Positions 1 through 11,881 of a stretch of 64,000 nt of DNA are shown here, in pieces. The position numbers and the translations under genes are program-made. The stretch comes from Sphingomonadaceae bacterium (GTDB lineage Bacteria > Pseudomonadota > Alphaproteobacteria > Sphingomonadales > Sphingomonadaceae), in NCBI GenBank assembly GCA_947476425.1, contig CANJQJ010000005.1, positions 27,154 through 91,153 on the forward strand. Reading direction: 5' to 3'. Each line of letters begins with the position of its first letter. The first letter of the stretch is position 1. Below the pieces are notes generated by a model. The model worked only from the letters and a program-made list of their open reading frames with translations. It searched no databases and had not been told where the DNA came from.

Positions 1-2733
1 CACCACCCAGAGCATCTTGCCGGGATCGAACGTGGCGCGGGCAGCCTTGTCGAGATCGGCCGCCGTAAGCGCACGATAGCGGGCGGCAAGATGGGTGTAA
101 TAATCGTCGGGTCGACCGAACAGCGAATTGGTCTGCATCGCGGTGAGCACGTCGGTCGAGGTTTCGAAGCTGCCGGGCAGTTCCCTGATGCTGCCGGTGG
201 TCGTCCGATCAAGTTCCTCGGGCGTGACGCCCTTGCTTGAAAGGAAATCGTCGATGTCCGCCACCAGCGCCTGGATCGATGCGCCGGTCTTGTCGGTCTG
301 CACGGGTGCGTGCAGCATCCAGGGCATACGCCCGACCATCCGGTTGACCGACGATCCGACGCCGTAGGACCAGGCCCGGGTTTCGCGCAGGTCCATATTG
401 AGCCGCGACAGAAAGCTCGCGCCGAGCACCTCGTTGGCCGACAGCAGGTCGAGTATCTCCTGGTTTCCCTCGAGGCCAAGCACTTCCCCGCCGACGATCA
501 TCGACTGCGGCGAGTCCGGCCGATCGATCAGGATGATCCGACCGCTTGCCGGCGGGATTGGCGAGGCGACCTGCTTCAGCTGCCGTGTGCCGACCGGTTT
601 CCAGTCGCCAAGTGCTGCATCGAGCTTCGCGACGATCTCGGCGAGCGGGGCATCGCTCACAACGAAAAGTTCGGCATTGTCCGGCCGCAGCCATGCCTGC
701 TGGAACGCAATCATATCAGCCCGGGTCACGGTCTTGACCACCAGCGGATCGCCGGTGCCGGTGAAAGGGACGCCATAGGGATGCGCCTTGCCGTACAGCA
801 AGGGCGGCAGCGCACGCATCGCGATCGCGCGGGGATCATTGAGTTCGGCCTCGATGCCGGCAAGCTGCTGGCTTCGCACGCGCTCGATCTCGACCGGGTC
901 AAACGAGGGATTGCGGACGATGTCGGCGAAGAGATCCAGCGACGCCGCGAGGTTGGGCGTTAGCGCCGACAATCCGATGACGGTTCGGTCCATCGAAGCC
1001 TTGGCGCCGATCGCGGCGCCGAGGCGCTCCTGTTCCTCGGCGATCTGGATCGACGTGCGGCGCCTGGTGCCTTCGTCGAGGAGCGCCAGCGTAAATGCCT
1101 GCAGCCCGAGCTTGTCCTTGGGATCGGCGGCATTGCCCGCATCGAAGCTGAGCGAAAGCCGGGTCAGCGGCATGCCGGTGCGCTGGACGTACGAAAGCTT
1201 GATGCCATTGGCCAGCGTCGCATGCTGCACGGCGGGGAAATCGAGATCCTTGATGTCGCCGATGGTGGGAAGCCTCGAGCGATCGAGTCCACCGGGAGCG
1301 GGTGCGGAATCGACGCCCGGTTCGCGGAAATAAGACGGCCCTCGCGCTGCCCCCGAAGCCTGGACGGCCTTGGCCTCGTCATAGGGCGAGCGATCGCCCG
1401 GCGTGACCGTCAACTGGTAGGCCGGACGCGACAGCCACATTCGAGCGGTGGCCGAGACCGCCGCCGGGGTGGCGGCGGCATATTGGGCGAGCTGTCGTTT
1501 GTAGAAATCGGCATCGCCGCCGTAGAGCATGGCTTCGCCAAGCGTGTTGGCGTTGTCGCCGCTCGATTCCAGAGCATCGATTCGCCCGGTCACCTCGCGC
1601 ATCGCGACTCGCTGGACTTCATCGGCGGTGGGGCCAGCCTTAAGGAAGCCGGCGACGATCGAATCGAGGCGCGCCGCAACCTTCGCCGGATCAATGCCCG
1701 GCTTCACGTCGGCGGTAACCTCGAACAGGCTGACTCGCTCGAAAGGCTGGACGCTCGCGGAAACGCTGACCGCGAGCTTCTCGCCCTTGACCAGTATATT
1801 GTCGAGCCGCGAGCTCGAAAGCCCGCCGAGCACGCCAGCGGCGATATCGAGCTTGACCAGATCAGCGCTGGTCAACCCCGGCACCACCCAGTTGCGATAG
1901 AGGCGCGTGGTCGCGACATGATCCTTCATCGCCTCGACCCTGGCCGCCGGGAGCGTCGATACGACCGCTGCGGCCGGGATCGCATCGGGCCCGCGCGGAA
2001 TGGCGCCGAAATATTTCTCGACCCGCGGTCGCGCGGTGGCGGCGTCGATATCGCCCGAAAGGACCAGCACCGCATTGTTCGGGCCGTATTTTTCGCGAAA
2101 CCACTGTTTGACGTCGTCGAGGCTCGCAGCATCGAGATCCGCCATCGAGCCGATCGTGCTGTGGTGGTAGGGATGGCCATCGGGAAACAGCGCTTCGAGC
2201 TGGGCATATTCGACGAGGCCATAAGGCTGGTTATCGCCCTGCCGCTTCTCGTTCTGGACGACCCCGCGCTGGGCATCGAGCTTTTCCTGCGTCATCGCGG
2301 GGAGCAGCCAGCCCATCCGGTCGCTTTCGAGGAACAATGCGGTCTCGATCGCGCCGGTGGGGACGGTCTCGTGATATTCGGTCCGATCGAACCAGGTCGA
2401 GGCGTTGTTGTTGGCGGCGCCGGCGGCCTGCGCGACCTCGTCGAAATTGGGGACATGCTGCGAACCGCCGAACATCAAATGCTCGAACAGGTGCGCGAAG
2501 CCGGTCTTGCCGGCCGGCTCGTCCTTCGACCCGACATGATACCAGACACCGACCGCGACGATCGGCGCCTTGCGATCGGTGTGGACGATGACCCGAAGCC
2601 CGTTGGCGAGTGTGAAATCCTCGTGCGGAATATCGACCTTCGCGACCAGCGTCGCCAGCGGCACCGGTGCCGCCGCCAGTGGTGAACCGGCAAGCAATGC
2701 ACCGAGGCAGGCCCAAAACGCACGACGAGGCAT
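1..2733 (-). CDS. M16 family zinc metallopeptidase (partial, C-terminus beyond window)
   Basis: The product begins with a signal-like stretch (MPRRAFWACLGALLAG) and soon shows the inverted zinc motif HLFEH at about residues 81-85, diagnostic of M16 (pitrilysin/insulinase) peptidases. Following family-typical blocks such as NNNASTWFDRTEYHE and QNEKRQGDN fit the first catalytic half. About 911 residues lie in the window, so both M16 halves are mostly present and the stop is past the left edge. It is probably a periplasmic or exported oligopeptidase. Two ATGs compete: one at 2739 abuts the GGAG, while the one at 2733 has GGAG six bases upstream and is preferred. No operon partner is visible upstream. 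Confidence 0.9.
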   Translation of the reverse strand, partial: MPRRAFWACLGALLAGSPLAAAPVPLATLVAKVDIPHEDFTLANGLRVIVHTDRKAPIVAVGVWYHVGSKDEPAGKTGFAHLFEHLMFGGSQHVPNFDEVAQAAGAANNNASTWFDRTEYHETVPTGAIETALFLESDRMGWLLPAMTQEKLDAQRGVVQNEKRQGDNQPYGLVEYAQLEALFPDGHPYHHSTIGSMADLDAASLDDVKQWFREKYGPNNAVLVLSGDIDAATARPRVEKYFGAIPRGPDAIPAAAVVSTLPAARVEAMKDHVATTRLYRNWVVPGLTSADLVKLDIAAGVLGGLSSSRLDNILVKGEKLAVSVSASVQPFERVSLFEVTADVKPGIDPAKVAARLDSIVAGFLKAGPTADEVQRVAMREVTGRIDALESSGDNANTLGEAMLYGGDADFYKRQLAQYAAATPAAVSATARMWLSRPAYQLTVTPGDRSPYDEAKAVQASGAARGPSYFREPGVDSAPAPGGLDRSRLPTIGDIKDLDFPAVQHATLANGIKLSYVQRTGMPLTRLSLSFDAGNAADPKDKLGLQAFTLALLDEGTRRRTSIQIAEEQERLGAAIGAKASMDRTVIGLSALTPNLAASLDLFADIVRNPSFDPVEIERVRSQQLAGIEAELNDPRAIAMRALPPLLYGKAHPYGVPFTGTGDPLVVKTVTRADMIAFQQAWLRPDNAELFVVSDAPLAEIVAKLDAALGDWKPVGTRQLKQVASPIPPASGRIILIDRPDSPQSMIVGGEVLGLEGNQEILDLLSANEVLGASFLSRLNMDLRETRAWSYGVGSSVNRMVGRMPWMLHAPVQTDKTGASIQALVADIDDFLSSKGVTPEELDRTTTGSIRELPGSFETSTDVLTAMQTNSLFGRPDDYYTHLAARYRALTAADLDKAARATFDPGKMLWVV

Positions 2734-2963
2734 TGCCATCTCCAGGATCCAGCTTTGTTTGATTGCCCGTAGCGACGCGCCGCTTGCGCGGGGATGAACG
2801 GGTCAATCGAAGCTTACGGTCACAAAAATCACGCAAATCGTGTTAGAAAGTTTCAAGGGATTGGAATTAAGGGGGATAGTGGGCTGATATCGCCTCACCT
2901 GAAGGGGATGCGTACGAGGCTTTCACCTATTTGTCAAGAGGTATTATCCTATACATGCCGCTT

Positions 2964-3059
2964 CGTCATCCCGGCGCAGGGCGGGATTCACGTTGCGGAT
3001 TTTCCGCGATCGCTAGACCTGTGGGTCCCATGGATCCCGACTTTCGTCGGGATGACGAG
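2964..3059. repeat. 96-bp dispersed palindromic repeat, copy 1
   Basis: The element starts CGTCATCCCGGCG and ends CGTCGGGATGACGAG, so its ends are inverted copies of each other. Its last 43 bases (3017-3059) are identical to 46638-46680 and both copies span 96 bp; the centre differs. It lies in the gap between the M16 gene and clpB, where no convincing gene was found (2740-3200). It resembles REP/BIME-type intergenic repeats. Confidence 0.85.
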
Positions 3060-3117
3060 GGGGGGGCGTCGGGATGACGAGGGGGGCGTCGGGACGTCCG
3101 GCGCGCGCGTCGGGATC
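3059..3117. repeat. G-rich short tandem-like repeat (GGGGGCGTCGGGATGACG units)
   Basis: Directly after the 96-bp repeat, units of the form GGGGGCGTCGGGATGACG recur with small changes. The same unit is repeated at 6574-6612 downstream of the 2OG oxygenase gene. The unit is the terminal part of the 96-bp repeat preceded by a G run, so it may have arisen by local duplication of a repeat end. Confidence 0.6.
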
Positions 3118-3204
3118 TTACTTATTTACCGACCGTTGGAATGCGACGATGACATGACGGAATCCGCTGGAATGCAATGGAGCGCAAAATCTCTTCCAGC
3201 ACCC

Positions 3205-3233
3205 CTTGTGTTGCTAAAATGCAACACCCATAT
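3205..3233 (+). promoter_or_regulatory. Probable RpoH (sigma-32) heat-shock promoter of clpB
   Basis: CTTGTGT at 3205-3211 and ACCCATAT at 3226-3233, 14 bases apart, fit the sigma-32 consensus CTTGAAA-N11-16-CCCCATNT. The site is about 30 bases upstream of the clpB start, and clpB is a classic RpoH target. A perfect inverted repeat GTGTTGC-TAAAAT-GCAACAC (3208-3227) sits inside the promoter. The ribosome binding site AAGGGGAA follows at about 3246. Confidence 0.7.
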
Positions 3234-3262
3234 GGCCAGCGCAAGGAAGGGGAACGCACTTC

Positions 3263-5838
<2,576 letters not shown>

Positions 5839-5842
<4 letters not shown>

Positions 5843-6573
5843 GTGACGGACGCGCCTGCTTTGCCCTGAATGCCGCGCTTGAACCGGAGGCACTGGCAAA
5901 GCGCTTTGCCGAGCGCGGGCGGATCCAGATCATGGACTTCCTGGATCCGCCCGCCGCGACCATGCTGCACGATCATCTCGCGCGGCACCCCGACTGGCGC
6001 CATGTGATCAATTCGGGGACGAAGGTCTTCGAGACCGAGAGCGCGAGCATCGAAGCGATGCGCCGCGAAGAGCGTGAAACGCTCGACAAGGCAATCATGA
6101 CTGCGGCCGTGCAGGGATTCCAGTTTCGCTACGACACGATCCGGATCGCCGACGAGCCCGAGGAACGCGGGCGATCGGCGACGCTGCTTGATGATTTCGC
6201 GAGCTTCATGAGTTCGCCGGAAACGCTCGAGTTCATTCGACGGATCACCGGGCGAAGCGAGATCGTCTTCGCCGACGCGCAGGCGACACGCTATCGGTCC
6301 GGCGATTTCCTGACCCGGCATGACGACAATGTTGCCGAAAAGAACCGCAGCCTTGCCTATGTGATGGCAGTCTCGCGCGACTGGCGGCCCGAATGGGGCG
6401 GGCTGCTGCTGTTCAACGACGCCGACGGCAATGTCATCGACACGATCGTACCGCGCTTCAACGCGCTCAGCCTCTTCACGGTGCCGCAGCCGCATAGCGT
6501 GAGCTATGTCGCGCCTTATGCTGGGGGTGTTCGGCTTTCGGTGACTGGGTGGTTGCGGTCGATGGCGCCGTAG
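5839..6573 (+). CDS. 2OG-Fe(II) oxygenase (prolyl-hydroxylase-like)
   Basis: This 244-residue protein has the double-stranded beta-helix signature of 2-oxoglutarate/Fe(II) dioxygenases: an HxD-type pair in [16 protein letters not shown], and the distal PHSVSYV with a downstream [10 protein letters not shown] that supplies the 2OG-binding arginine. It resembles the proline 4-hydroxylase (Tpa1/Ofd1-like) group, whose bacterial substrates are mostly unknown. The ATG overlaps the clpB stop by four bases, suggesting co-expression with the chaperone under heat shock. The actual substrate cannot be inferred. Confidence 0.85.
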
Positions 6574-6612
6574 GGGGGGCGTGGATGACGGAGGGGGCGT
6601 CGGGATGACGGA
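6574..6612. repeat. G-rich repeat, second locus
   Basis: Two units related to GGGGGCGTCGGGATGACG lie immediately after the oxygenase stop codon. They match the units at 3059-3117. Placement between two convergent genes suggests a spacer or transcript-end role, but no U-tract is present. Confidence 0.55.
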
Positions 6613-6644
6613 CGGATAGGGGCGTGGCGGGTCGGGAACAAAGT

Positions 6645-7658
6645 CTAGCGCAGAGCATCCTCCGCCCAGCGGAGGGCCGCGTCGATATCGGCACCGTGAT
6701 CGGCGGTCGCACGACGGTCGGCGTCAGCCTCGGCCTCGGCTGAGTAGCGCGTATCGGGTTGCTTGGCGTGCCGCGAAAGCCAGCGCTCGCATGCGGCGTC
6801 CAGGCCAGGCTCGGGCAGGGTGATCGCGAGCGCATCGGCCGCCTTGCGCGCAGCCACCCGGGGATCGGAGGCAAGTTCGTCGAGAGTCAGCCAGTGCGCG
6901 TCGCTCCAGCCTCCCTGCGCCGCGGCTTCGCGCAGCAATCGCATCTGGATCTCGTGCGCGACGACTGCGAGCGCGGCGAGCTTGCCGGGCTGGTCGGTCG
7001 ATCGGCCGAGCGCCGCGGCGACGAGTTCGGCATTTTCGCTGCCGCGGGTCGAAAGATGGACGGCCGCGCGCGCGGCGAACGCCAGCCGCTCGGGGCCACC
7101 GCGAAACACAGCCCTGACGAATGCAGCGCGCGGCATCGTCAGGAACAGCGGCCGCACCGCCCGACCAGCGGCGCAGAGGTCCGGGGCGATGTTGTTGATC
7201 CAGTTCGAGGGCTTGACCACCACCGGCTCGTCGCGATCCCATCGCCGCCGCAATAGCGCCCACAGCGCCGGCATGATCGCAGCGAGATCGCCCTTGTCGC
7301 GACTTTCGCGATCGGCCGATGCGACATGATTGGCGAGATCGGCGAGGCAATTGGGCTCCCGCAGCACGAGCGATTGTCCGGGCTGGTCGAGCAGGCGCGA
7401 GAGGAGCGTCGATCCGCAAAATCCGACATGGAAGATGAGGCGATCGGGGCCAGGTGCTGCGATCGGGTGGTTCAGGATGTCGCGAAGGTCGACGTCGATC
7501 GAAACGCCGCTTGAAAAATCGCTGCGGCCGTCGATGAAGCTCGCGGAGCGCAGCGCCTCCGGATCGGCGGGGATGAATGTGATGCTGTTGCCGGCAAGCG
7601 AGACGCGGTGCGGCACGTAGCGCGGATTTTCGATAATGTCCGCGATCAGTGGTGCCAT
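6645..7658 (-). CDS. Sulfotransferase-like P-loop protein
   Basis: Near residue 80 of 337 the protein has FHVGFCGSTLLSRLLD, which fits the 5'-phosphosulfate-binding P-loop of sulfotransferases, followed by REPNCLADLA, an arrangement common in uncharacterised bacterial sulfotransferase-family proteins. The C-terminal half (DAHWLTLDELASDP) fits the later part of that fold. It would use PAPS to sulfate a small molecule or protein; the substrate is unknown. It lies downstream of and in the same direction as a TonB receptor gene, with a repeat between them. The start at 7658 is the first ATG; only a weak AAAGG lies upstream. Confidence 0.65.
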   Translation of the reverse strand: MAPLIADIIENPRYVPHRVSLAGNSITFIPADPEALRSASFIDGRSDFSSGVSIDVDLRDILNHPIAAPGPDRLIFHVGFCGSTLLSRLLDQPGQSLVLREPNCLADLANHVASADRESRDKGDLAAIMPALWALLRRRWDRDEPVVVKPSNWINNIAPDLCAAGRAVRPLFLTMPRAAFVRAVFRGGPERLAFAARAAVHLSTRGSENAELVAAALGRSTDQPGKLAALAVVAHEIQMRLLREAAAQGGWSDAHWLTLDELASDPRVAARKAADALAITLPEPGLDAACERWLSRHAKQPDTRYSAEAEADADRRATADHGADIDAALRWAEDALR

Positions 7659-7707
7659 GTGTGGAAGCTAACCTTTGCATGCGGGAGGAGTCGAGGGAGG
7701 AGTCTTC

Positions 7708-7759
7708 GGGCGCGCAGACGCGCGCACCCACCCCCAACCCCTCCCTTTGCAGGGAGGGG
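7708..7759. repeat. Dispersed repeat with terminator-like hairpin
   Basis: The 23-base block at 7708-7730 recurs exactly at 12602-12624. It is followed by a hairpin CCCCTCCCT-ttgc-AGGGAGGGG (7738-7759), also present at the second locus. The element lies just past the TonB receptor stop and could end its transcript, although no clear U-run follows on the minus strand. Confidence 0.7.
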
Positions 7760-7771
7760 AATAAGGGCCCT

Positions 7772-10630
7772 CTAGAATTTCGCCGAGATGCCGGCGAAGA
7801 AGCTCCGGCCGATCACATCGTAAGTGTTCGGGAAGGTGCTTCCGGCAGTCTTGTCGTTGCCGATCGTGTCGCCGATGATCGGTGATTTCTTGTCGAACAC
7901 GTTCAGCACGCCGACGCGGAGCGTGATCTTGTCGGTGAGGTCGGCGATCAGCGTTTCGTCGAAATAGTTGAACGCCGGGATGGTCGACCGCAGGATATCG
8001 GTGCCGACATCCTCCTTCACCTTGCCGAAATACCGCCAGCGGCTGATCAGGGTGAAATTCTTCCAGCCGAGCGAGACATCGACGACATGCTTCCATTTCG
8101 GGATCGGCTCGAGGTTGCAGGCCGAACCGAACCGGCCGGCGCACTGGACGACATCAGCGGACGGATCGGCCTTGATCGAGTAGGTCCGCGTATAGGTGCC
8201 CATCACCGAGACGCCGTAGTTGAACCCTTCGCGCTCGCCGCCCCGGTAGGTTGCGGTGAGGTCGATGCCGCTGGTCTTGAGCGAGGCGACGTTGCCAAGC
8301 GTTGCGGGAACGCCGACTTCGGTGGGGCCACTGAGCGATCCGGTCAGCGAGTTGCGGACGATGCCTGAGCAGGCCCGGCTGGTCGGATCGAGATCGACGT
8401 TGAAGCATTGCGCCACAGTGACGAACGGCGGGGTATCGTCGATCGCGTTGGCGATGCCGATGTTGAAATAATCGATCGAGAAGGAGAAGTTGCGCATGCT
8501 TGGCGGGCTCACCACCACGCCGAAGGTGTAGGTATCCGATTTCTCGGCCTGCAGCTGCGTATTGCCGCCAGTAAAGATGTTGATCTGCCCGGAGATCGGG
8601 TCCGGGATAATCCCGATGCTGCCTGCCGGGGCTCCTTGCGCAATGCAGATCGCAGCGACTTGAGCGCTGATGCCTGGGCCAGCGCAGGGATCAGCGCTCA
8701 GGCTTCCCGTCCCAGCGACGACCGGTGAGAAGAGTTCATAGACGTTCGGGGCGCGGACTGCGCGCTGATAGATTCCCCGGAACCGGACGCCTTCGACCGG
8801 TGACCAGTCGCCGCCGGCCTTGTAGGTGGAGACATTGCCGACGGTGGAATATTTCGAATAGCGGAAGCCGCCTTCGAGATTGAGCGCGTAGAAGAAGGGC
8901 CGGTCCTGGACGATCGGGATCTTGAGCTCGGCAAAGGCTTCCTTGACGTTGTATTTGCCGGAGATATTCTGCCCCTGACCGTAATAGATCAGATCGCCTG
9001 ACGCATAATTATCGTCGACCTTGGTGACCCCTTTTTCCTCGCGATATTCCACGCCGACCGAGAAGGCGGCGGGATGCTCCGCAAACGGGCTTTTGAGGAA
9101 GCTGATATCGCCCGAAAGGCTGCCGCCAGCGACGAACTGCGAGGTCTTGGTATCCTGCAGCGCGTTGCGCAGCACGAAGCCGAGTTGGTTCGCCGGTATC
9201 GGCGTGGTCGTGAACAGGTTGAGCGGGACGCAGCCTCCGGCCGGGTTGAAACAGGCCGGGCCAGAGGGGCCCGCGACGACGTCGAGCGCCTGCTGGAGCG
9301 CCGTGTAGGAGAGATCGTTCATCAGCACTTCGTGGCGCTTGGTCTCGCCATATTGGGCGAAGACATCCCAATGCAGCGTGTCGCCGAGATTGCCGCGAAG
9401 GCCGCCGACGAACTGATAATTGGTGGTATCGTGCTTCTCGACCCGCCCGCCGGTCTCGACAATGCGGCGGCGGATACCGATTTGCGATGTGCCGGCGCGC
9501 GCGGTTGGATCATCCGCGACGCCGGAGCCATCGTTGATCACGGCGGTCGGCCCGAAGAACACGGCCCGTTCGTCATCGGTGAGGAATGGATTGCTTGGAT
9601 CGATGTTGAAGAAGAAGCCGGCGGTGGCGGTTGGCGCCAGCGTGGTTTCGACCTTGACGCGGGTATAGCTTGCACGGCCGTAGAACTCGATGTCGTCGGT
9701 CAGCTCGTAGCGGCCGAGCGCCATCACGTTGTAGCGCTCGAACGGCAGCTGGGCATAGTTTACCGGGGTGTAGTTGTAGAGCTGGACATCCGTGGTGAGG
9801 GTGCCCGCATCGGTGACCTGCAGGAGATCGAGTCCGGGCACTTCGAAGGCGGTCGGCACTGTGTTGCTCGAACCGCCGCTGCTGACGAGATCGCTCGAAT
9901 CGATCGCGACGCTGTTGCGCGCCCGCGCACCGAACTTGACGCCCTCGCGCCTGGACCAGCCACCCGAGACGACGATATTGCCGCGATCGCCGAGCTTGAA
10001 GCCGGCGGTCAGACTCGTGTCGTAAAGTTCGCCGTCGCCATGGCCGGAGACCTGCGCGCTGCCATCGGCGCGGAAGCCCTCGAAGCGATCGTCGAGGATG
10101 AAGTTTACGACGCCGGCAATCGCATCCGATCCGTAGACCGCCGAAGCGCCGCCGGTGAGGATGTCGATTCGCTTGATCAGCGCGGTGGGGATGGTGTTGA
10201 CGTCGACCGAGCCGGACGTGTCGTAGATCGGCGCGCGCTTGCCGTCGATCAGCACGAGCGTGCGGAACGAGCTGAGGCCGCGCAGATCGACCGTGGCGGC
10301 GCCGTCGCCGGGATTGTTGCTGGCGGACCCATAGCCCGACACGAATTGCGGGTTGGATGTCAGGATCTGCTCGACGGTGACGGTATTGCTCGCCTTCAGC
10401 GCTTCGCTCGACAGCACCGCGACCGGGCTGCTGGCTTCAAGGTCTGGCCGGGCAATGCGCGATCCGGTGACGATGATGACATCATTATCGGTCTTCGCCG
10501 TGGGTGCCGCAGGCGTGGTTGCGACCTGTGCCGAAGCCGGCGTCGCCAGCATCCCCGACAGCCCGAGCGCGAAAAGTCCCACGCCGGTGCAGAGCCGGGC
10601 GCGAAAAACTCTCGATAACGTTGCTTCCAT
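7772..10630 (-). CDS. TonB-dependent outer-membrane receptor
   Basis: The protein is about 952 residues. A signal peptide ending near PASAQ is followed by a TonB-box-like DVIIVTGSRI, the plug domain (ASSPVAVLSSEALKAS to SAVYGSDAIAGVVNFIL) and a long 22-strand barrel ending in the aromatic-rich FFAGISAKF. This is the receptor type expanded in sphingomonads, importing substrates such as glycans, peptides or siderophores; substrate not predictable. The TTG at 10636 overlaps the ribosome binding site, whereas the ATG at 10630 has GGAAGGGA seven bases upstream and is preferred. No FecI/FecR or TonB/ExbBD neighbours occur. Confidence 0.95.
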   Translation of the reverse strand: MEATLSRVFRARLCTGVGLFALGLSGMLATPASAQVATTPAAPTAKTDNDVIIVTGSRIARPDLEASSPVAVLSSEALKASNTVTVEQILTSNPQFVSGYGSASNNPGDGAATVDLRGLSSFRTLVLIDGKRAPIYDTSGSVDVNTIPTALIKRIDILTGGASAVYGSDAIAGVVNFILDDRFEGFRADGSAQVSGHGDGELYDTSLTAGFKLGDRGNIVVSGGWSRREGVKFGARARNSVAIDSSDLVSSGGSSNTVPTAFEVPGLDLLQVTDAGTLTTDVQLYNYTPVNYAQLPFERYNVMALGRYELTDDIEFYGRASYTRVKVETTLAPTATAGFFFNIDPSNPFLTDDERAVFFGPTAVINDGSGVADDPTARAGTSQIGIRRRIVETGGRVEKHDTTNYQFVGGLRGNLGDTLHWDVFAQYGETKRHEVLMNDLSYTALQQALDVVAGPSGPACFNPAGGCVPLNLFTTTPIPANQLGFVLRNALQDTKTSQFVAGGSLSGDISFLKSPFAEHPAAFSVGVEYREEKGVTKVDDNYASGDLIYYGQGQNISGKYNVKEAFAELKIPIVQDRPFFYALNLEGGFRYSKYSTVGNVSTYKAGGDWSPVEGVRFRGIYQRAVRAPNVYELFSPVVAGTGSLSADPCAGPGISAQVAAICIAQGAPAGSIGIIPDPISGQINIFTGGNTQLQAEKSDTYTFGVVVSPPSMRNFSFSIDYFNIGIANAIDDTPPFVTVAQCFNVDLDPTSRACSGIVRNSLTGSLSGPTEVGVPATLGNVASLKTSGIDLTATYRGGEREGFNYGVSVMGTYTRTYSIKADPSADVVQCAGRFGSACNLEPIPKWKHVVDVSLGWKNFTLISRWRYFGKVKEDVGTDILRSTIPAFNYFDETLIADLTDKITLRVGVLNVFDKKSPIIGDTIGNDKTAGSTFPNTYDVIGRSFFAGISAKF

Positions 10631-10907
10631 GTACAAGTCCCTTCCAGGAGATAAGCAGGCCGTCAGTCCCGAGATGCGCTTCGGAACTTTCAGTCATGTC
10701 AGTAAAATGCACGAAGGGGACTTTCGGGTGAAGCCAAGGTCCCGTAAAATTGCGATTTTATGGAACTGTCGCCATTAAGCAACACTGGTGTAAGTAAGTC
10801 GCTGAAAAATCATACAGTTGTACAACAAGCGATCGGGGATGAAGTGGGTGACGCAGGCATGACGGCGACGCTGGATATCTGCCCCCGTTCCGTCCTATGG
10901 CTGGCGG

Positions 10908-11309
10908 ATGGCCAACACTCCCCTTTTCGCCCCCGATGCCGATGCGATCGAGGCGCTTGCGCGCGTCGTGATTGCGCGGCTGCCCGTTGTGTTTCGCGAC
11001 CATCTCGAGGACGTCGTCCTGCGCGTCGAGGAGTTTGCGGACCAGGAGACGCTCGACGAGCTCGAGGTCGAGGATCCCTTCGCCCTCAGCGGGCTCTACA
11101 GCGGGCGGCCGCTGACCGAGAAAAGCTCCATGGATTCGGGAACGCTGCCCGACATGATCCATCTCTATCGTCGTGCGCTTATCGACGAATGGGCTGACAC
11201 CGGGCTCAGCCTGGAGGCACTGATCGCGCATGTCGTGATCCACGAGATCGGGCATCATCTCGGCTATAGCGATGCCGAAATGGCAGCGATCGAGTCGGCG
11301 GTGGAATGA
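10908..11309 (+). CDS. Small metallopeptidase family protein (MMP-like fold)
   Basis: This 133-residue protein ends with HVVIHEIGHHLGYSDAEM, an extended zinc-metzincin-type HExxHxxGxxD motif; the family is the acidic predicted Zn-dependent peptidase often found in alphaproteobacteria (COG3824 type). There is no signal peptide, so it is probably cytoplasmic. Its stop overlaps the ccmA start by four bases, implying coupling with the heme exporter genes. Substrate unknown. Confidence 0.85.
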   Translation: MANTPLFAPDADAIEALARVVIARLPVVFRDHLEDVVLRVEEFADQETLDELEVEDPFALSGLYSGRPLTEKSSMDSGTLPDMIHLYRRALIDEWADTGLSLEALIAHVVIHEIGHHLGYSDAEMAAIESAVE

Positions 11310-11881
11310 AGGCAGCGCGGCTCGCGTTCGACAATGTCGCCTGCCTGCGCGGCGAGCGATTGCTCTTCGAAGACCTTTCCTTCGCCATCGAAGCGGGAGG
11401 CGCCGCGATCGTCGTCGGCCCCAATGGCGTCGGCAAGTCGAGCCTGCTGCGGATCGCCGCCGGGTTGCTTCATCACATGGCCGGGCTCGTAACCCGCGAC
11501 GGGACAATCGCATTCCTCGGCGAGCAGGCCGCCCTCGACACAGCGATGCCACTGCGGCGCGCGCTTGGCTACTGGGCCGCTATCGACGGCGCGCATGACA
11601 GTGCGATCGACGCTGCTCTCGATGCACTCGCGATCGCGCCACTTGCCGACGTGCCAGTGCGGATGCTCTCTACCGGGCAGCGGCGGCGCGCGGGGCTGGC
11701 ACGCGTGATGCTGGGCGGCGCAAGGATCTGGCTGCTCGACGAGCCCGGCAATGGCCTGGACACCGCGACGCTCGACCTGCTTGGCGATGCGATGGCCGCG
11801 CATCGCGCCGGCGGCGGCCTGATACTCGCCGCGACGCATCAGCCGATCGGCATGCCCGACGCGCAGGAAATCAGGCTGTGA
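11306..11881 (+). CDS. ccmA: Heme exporter ATP-binding protein CcmA
   Basis: This 191-residue ABC ATPase has Walker A GPNGVGKSS near residue 38, signature LSTGQRRRAGLAR and Walker B IWLLDEPGNGLD. The short length and the LSTGQRRR signature identify CcmA, the ATPase that with CcmB and CcmC delivers or releases heme for cytochrome c maturation. It overlaps the upstream peptidase gene and downstream ccmB by four bases each, giving a three-gene coupled unit. Confidence 0.93.
   Translation: MKAARLAFDNVACLRGERLLFEDLSFAIEAGGAAIVVGPNGVGKSSLLRIAAGLLHHMAGLVTRDGTIAFLGEQAALDTAMPLRRALGYWAAIDGAHDSAIDAALDALAIAPLADVPVRMLSTGQRRRAGLARVMLGGARIWLLDEPGNGLDTATLDLLGDAMAAHRAGGGLILAATHQPIGMPDAQEIRL

Noticed and set aside
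9074..10618. 514-residue plus-strand ORF opposite the TonB receptor
   Set aside because: Antisense shadow; the minus strand encodes an intact receptor.
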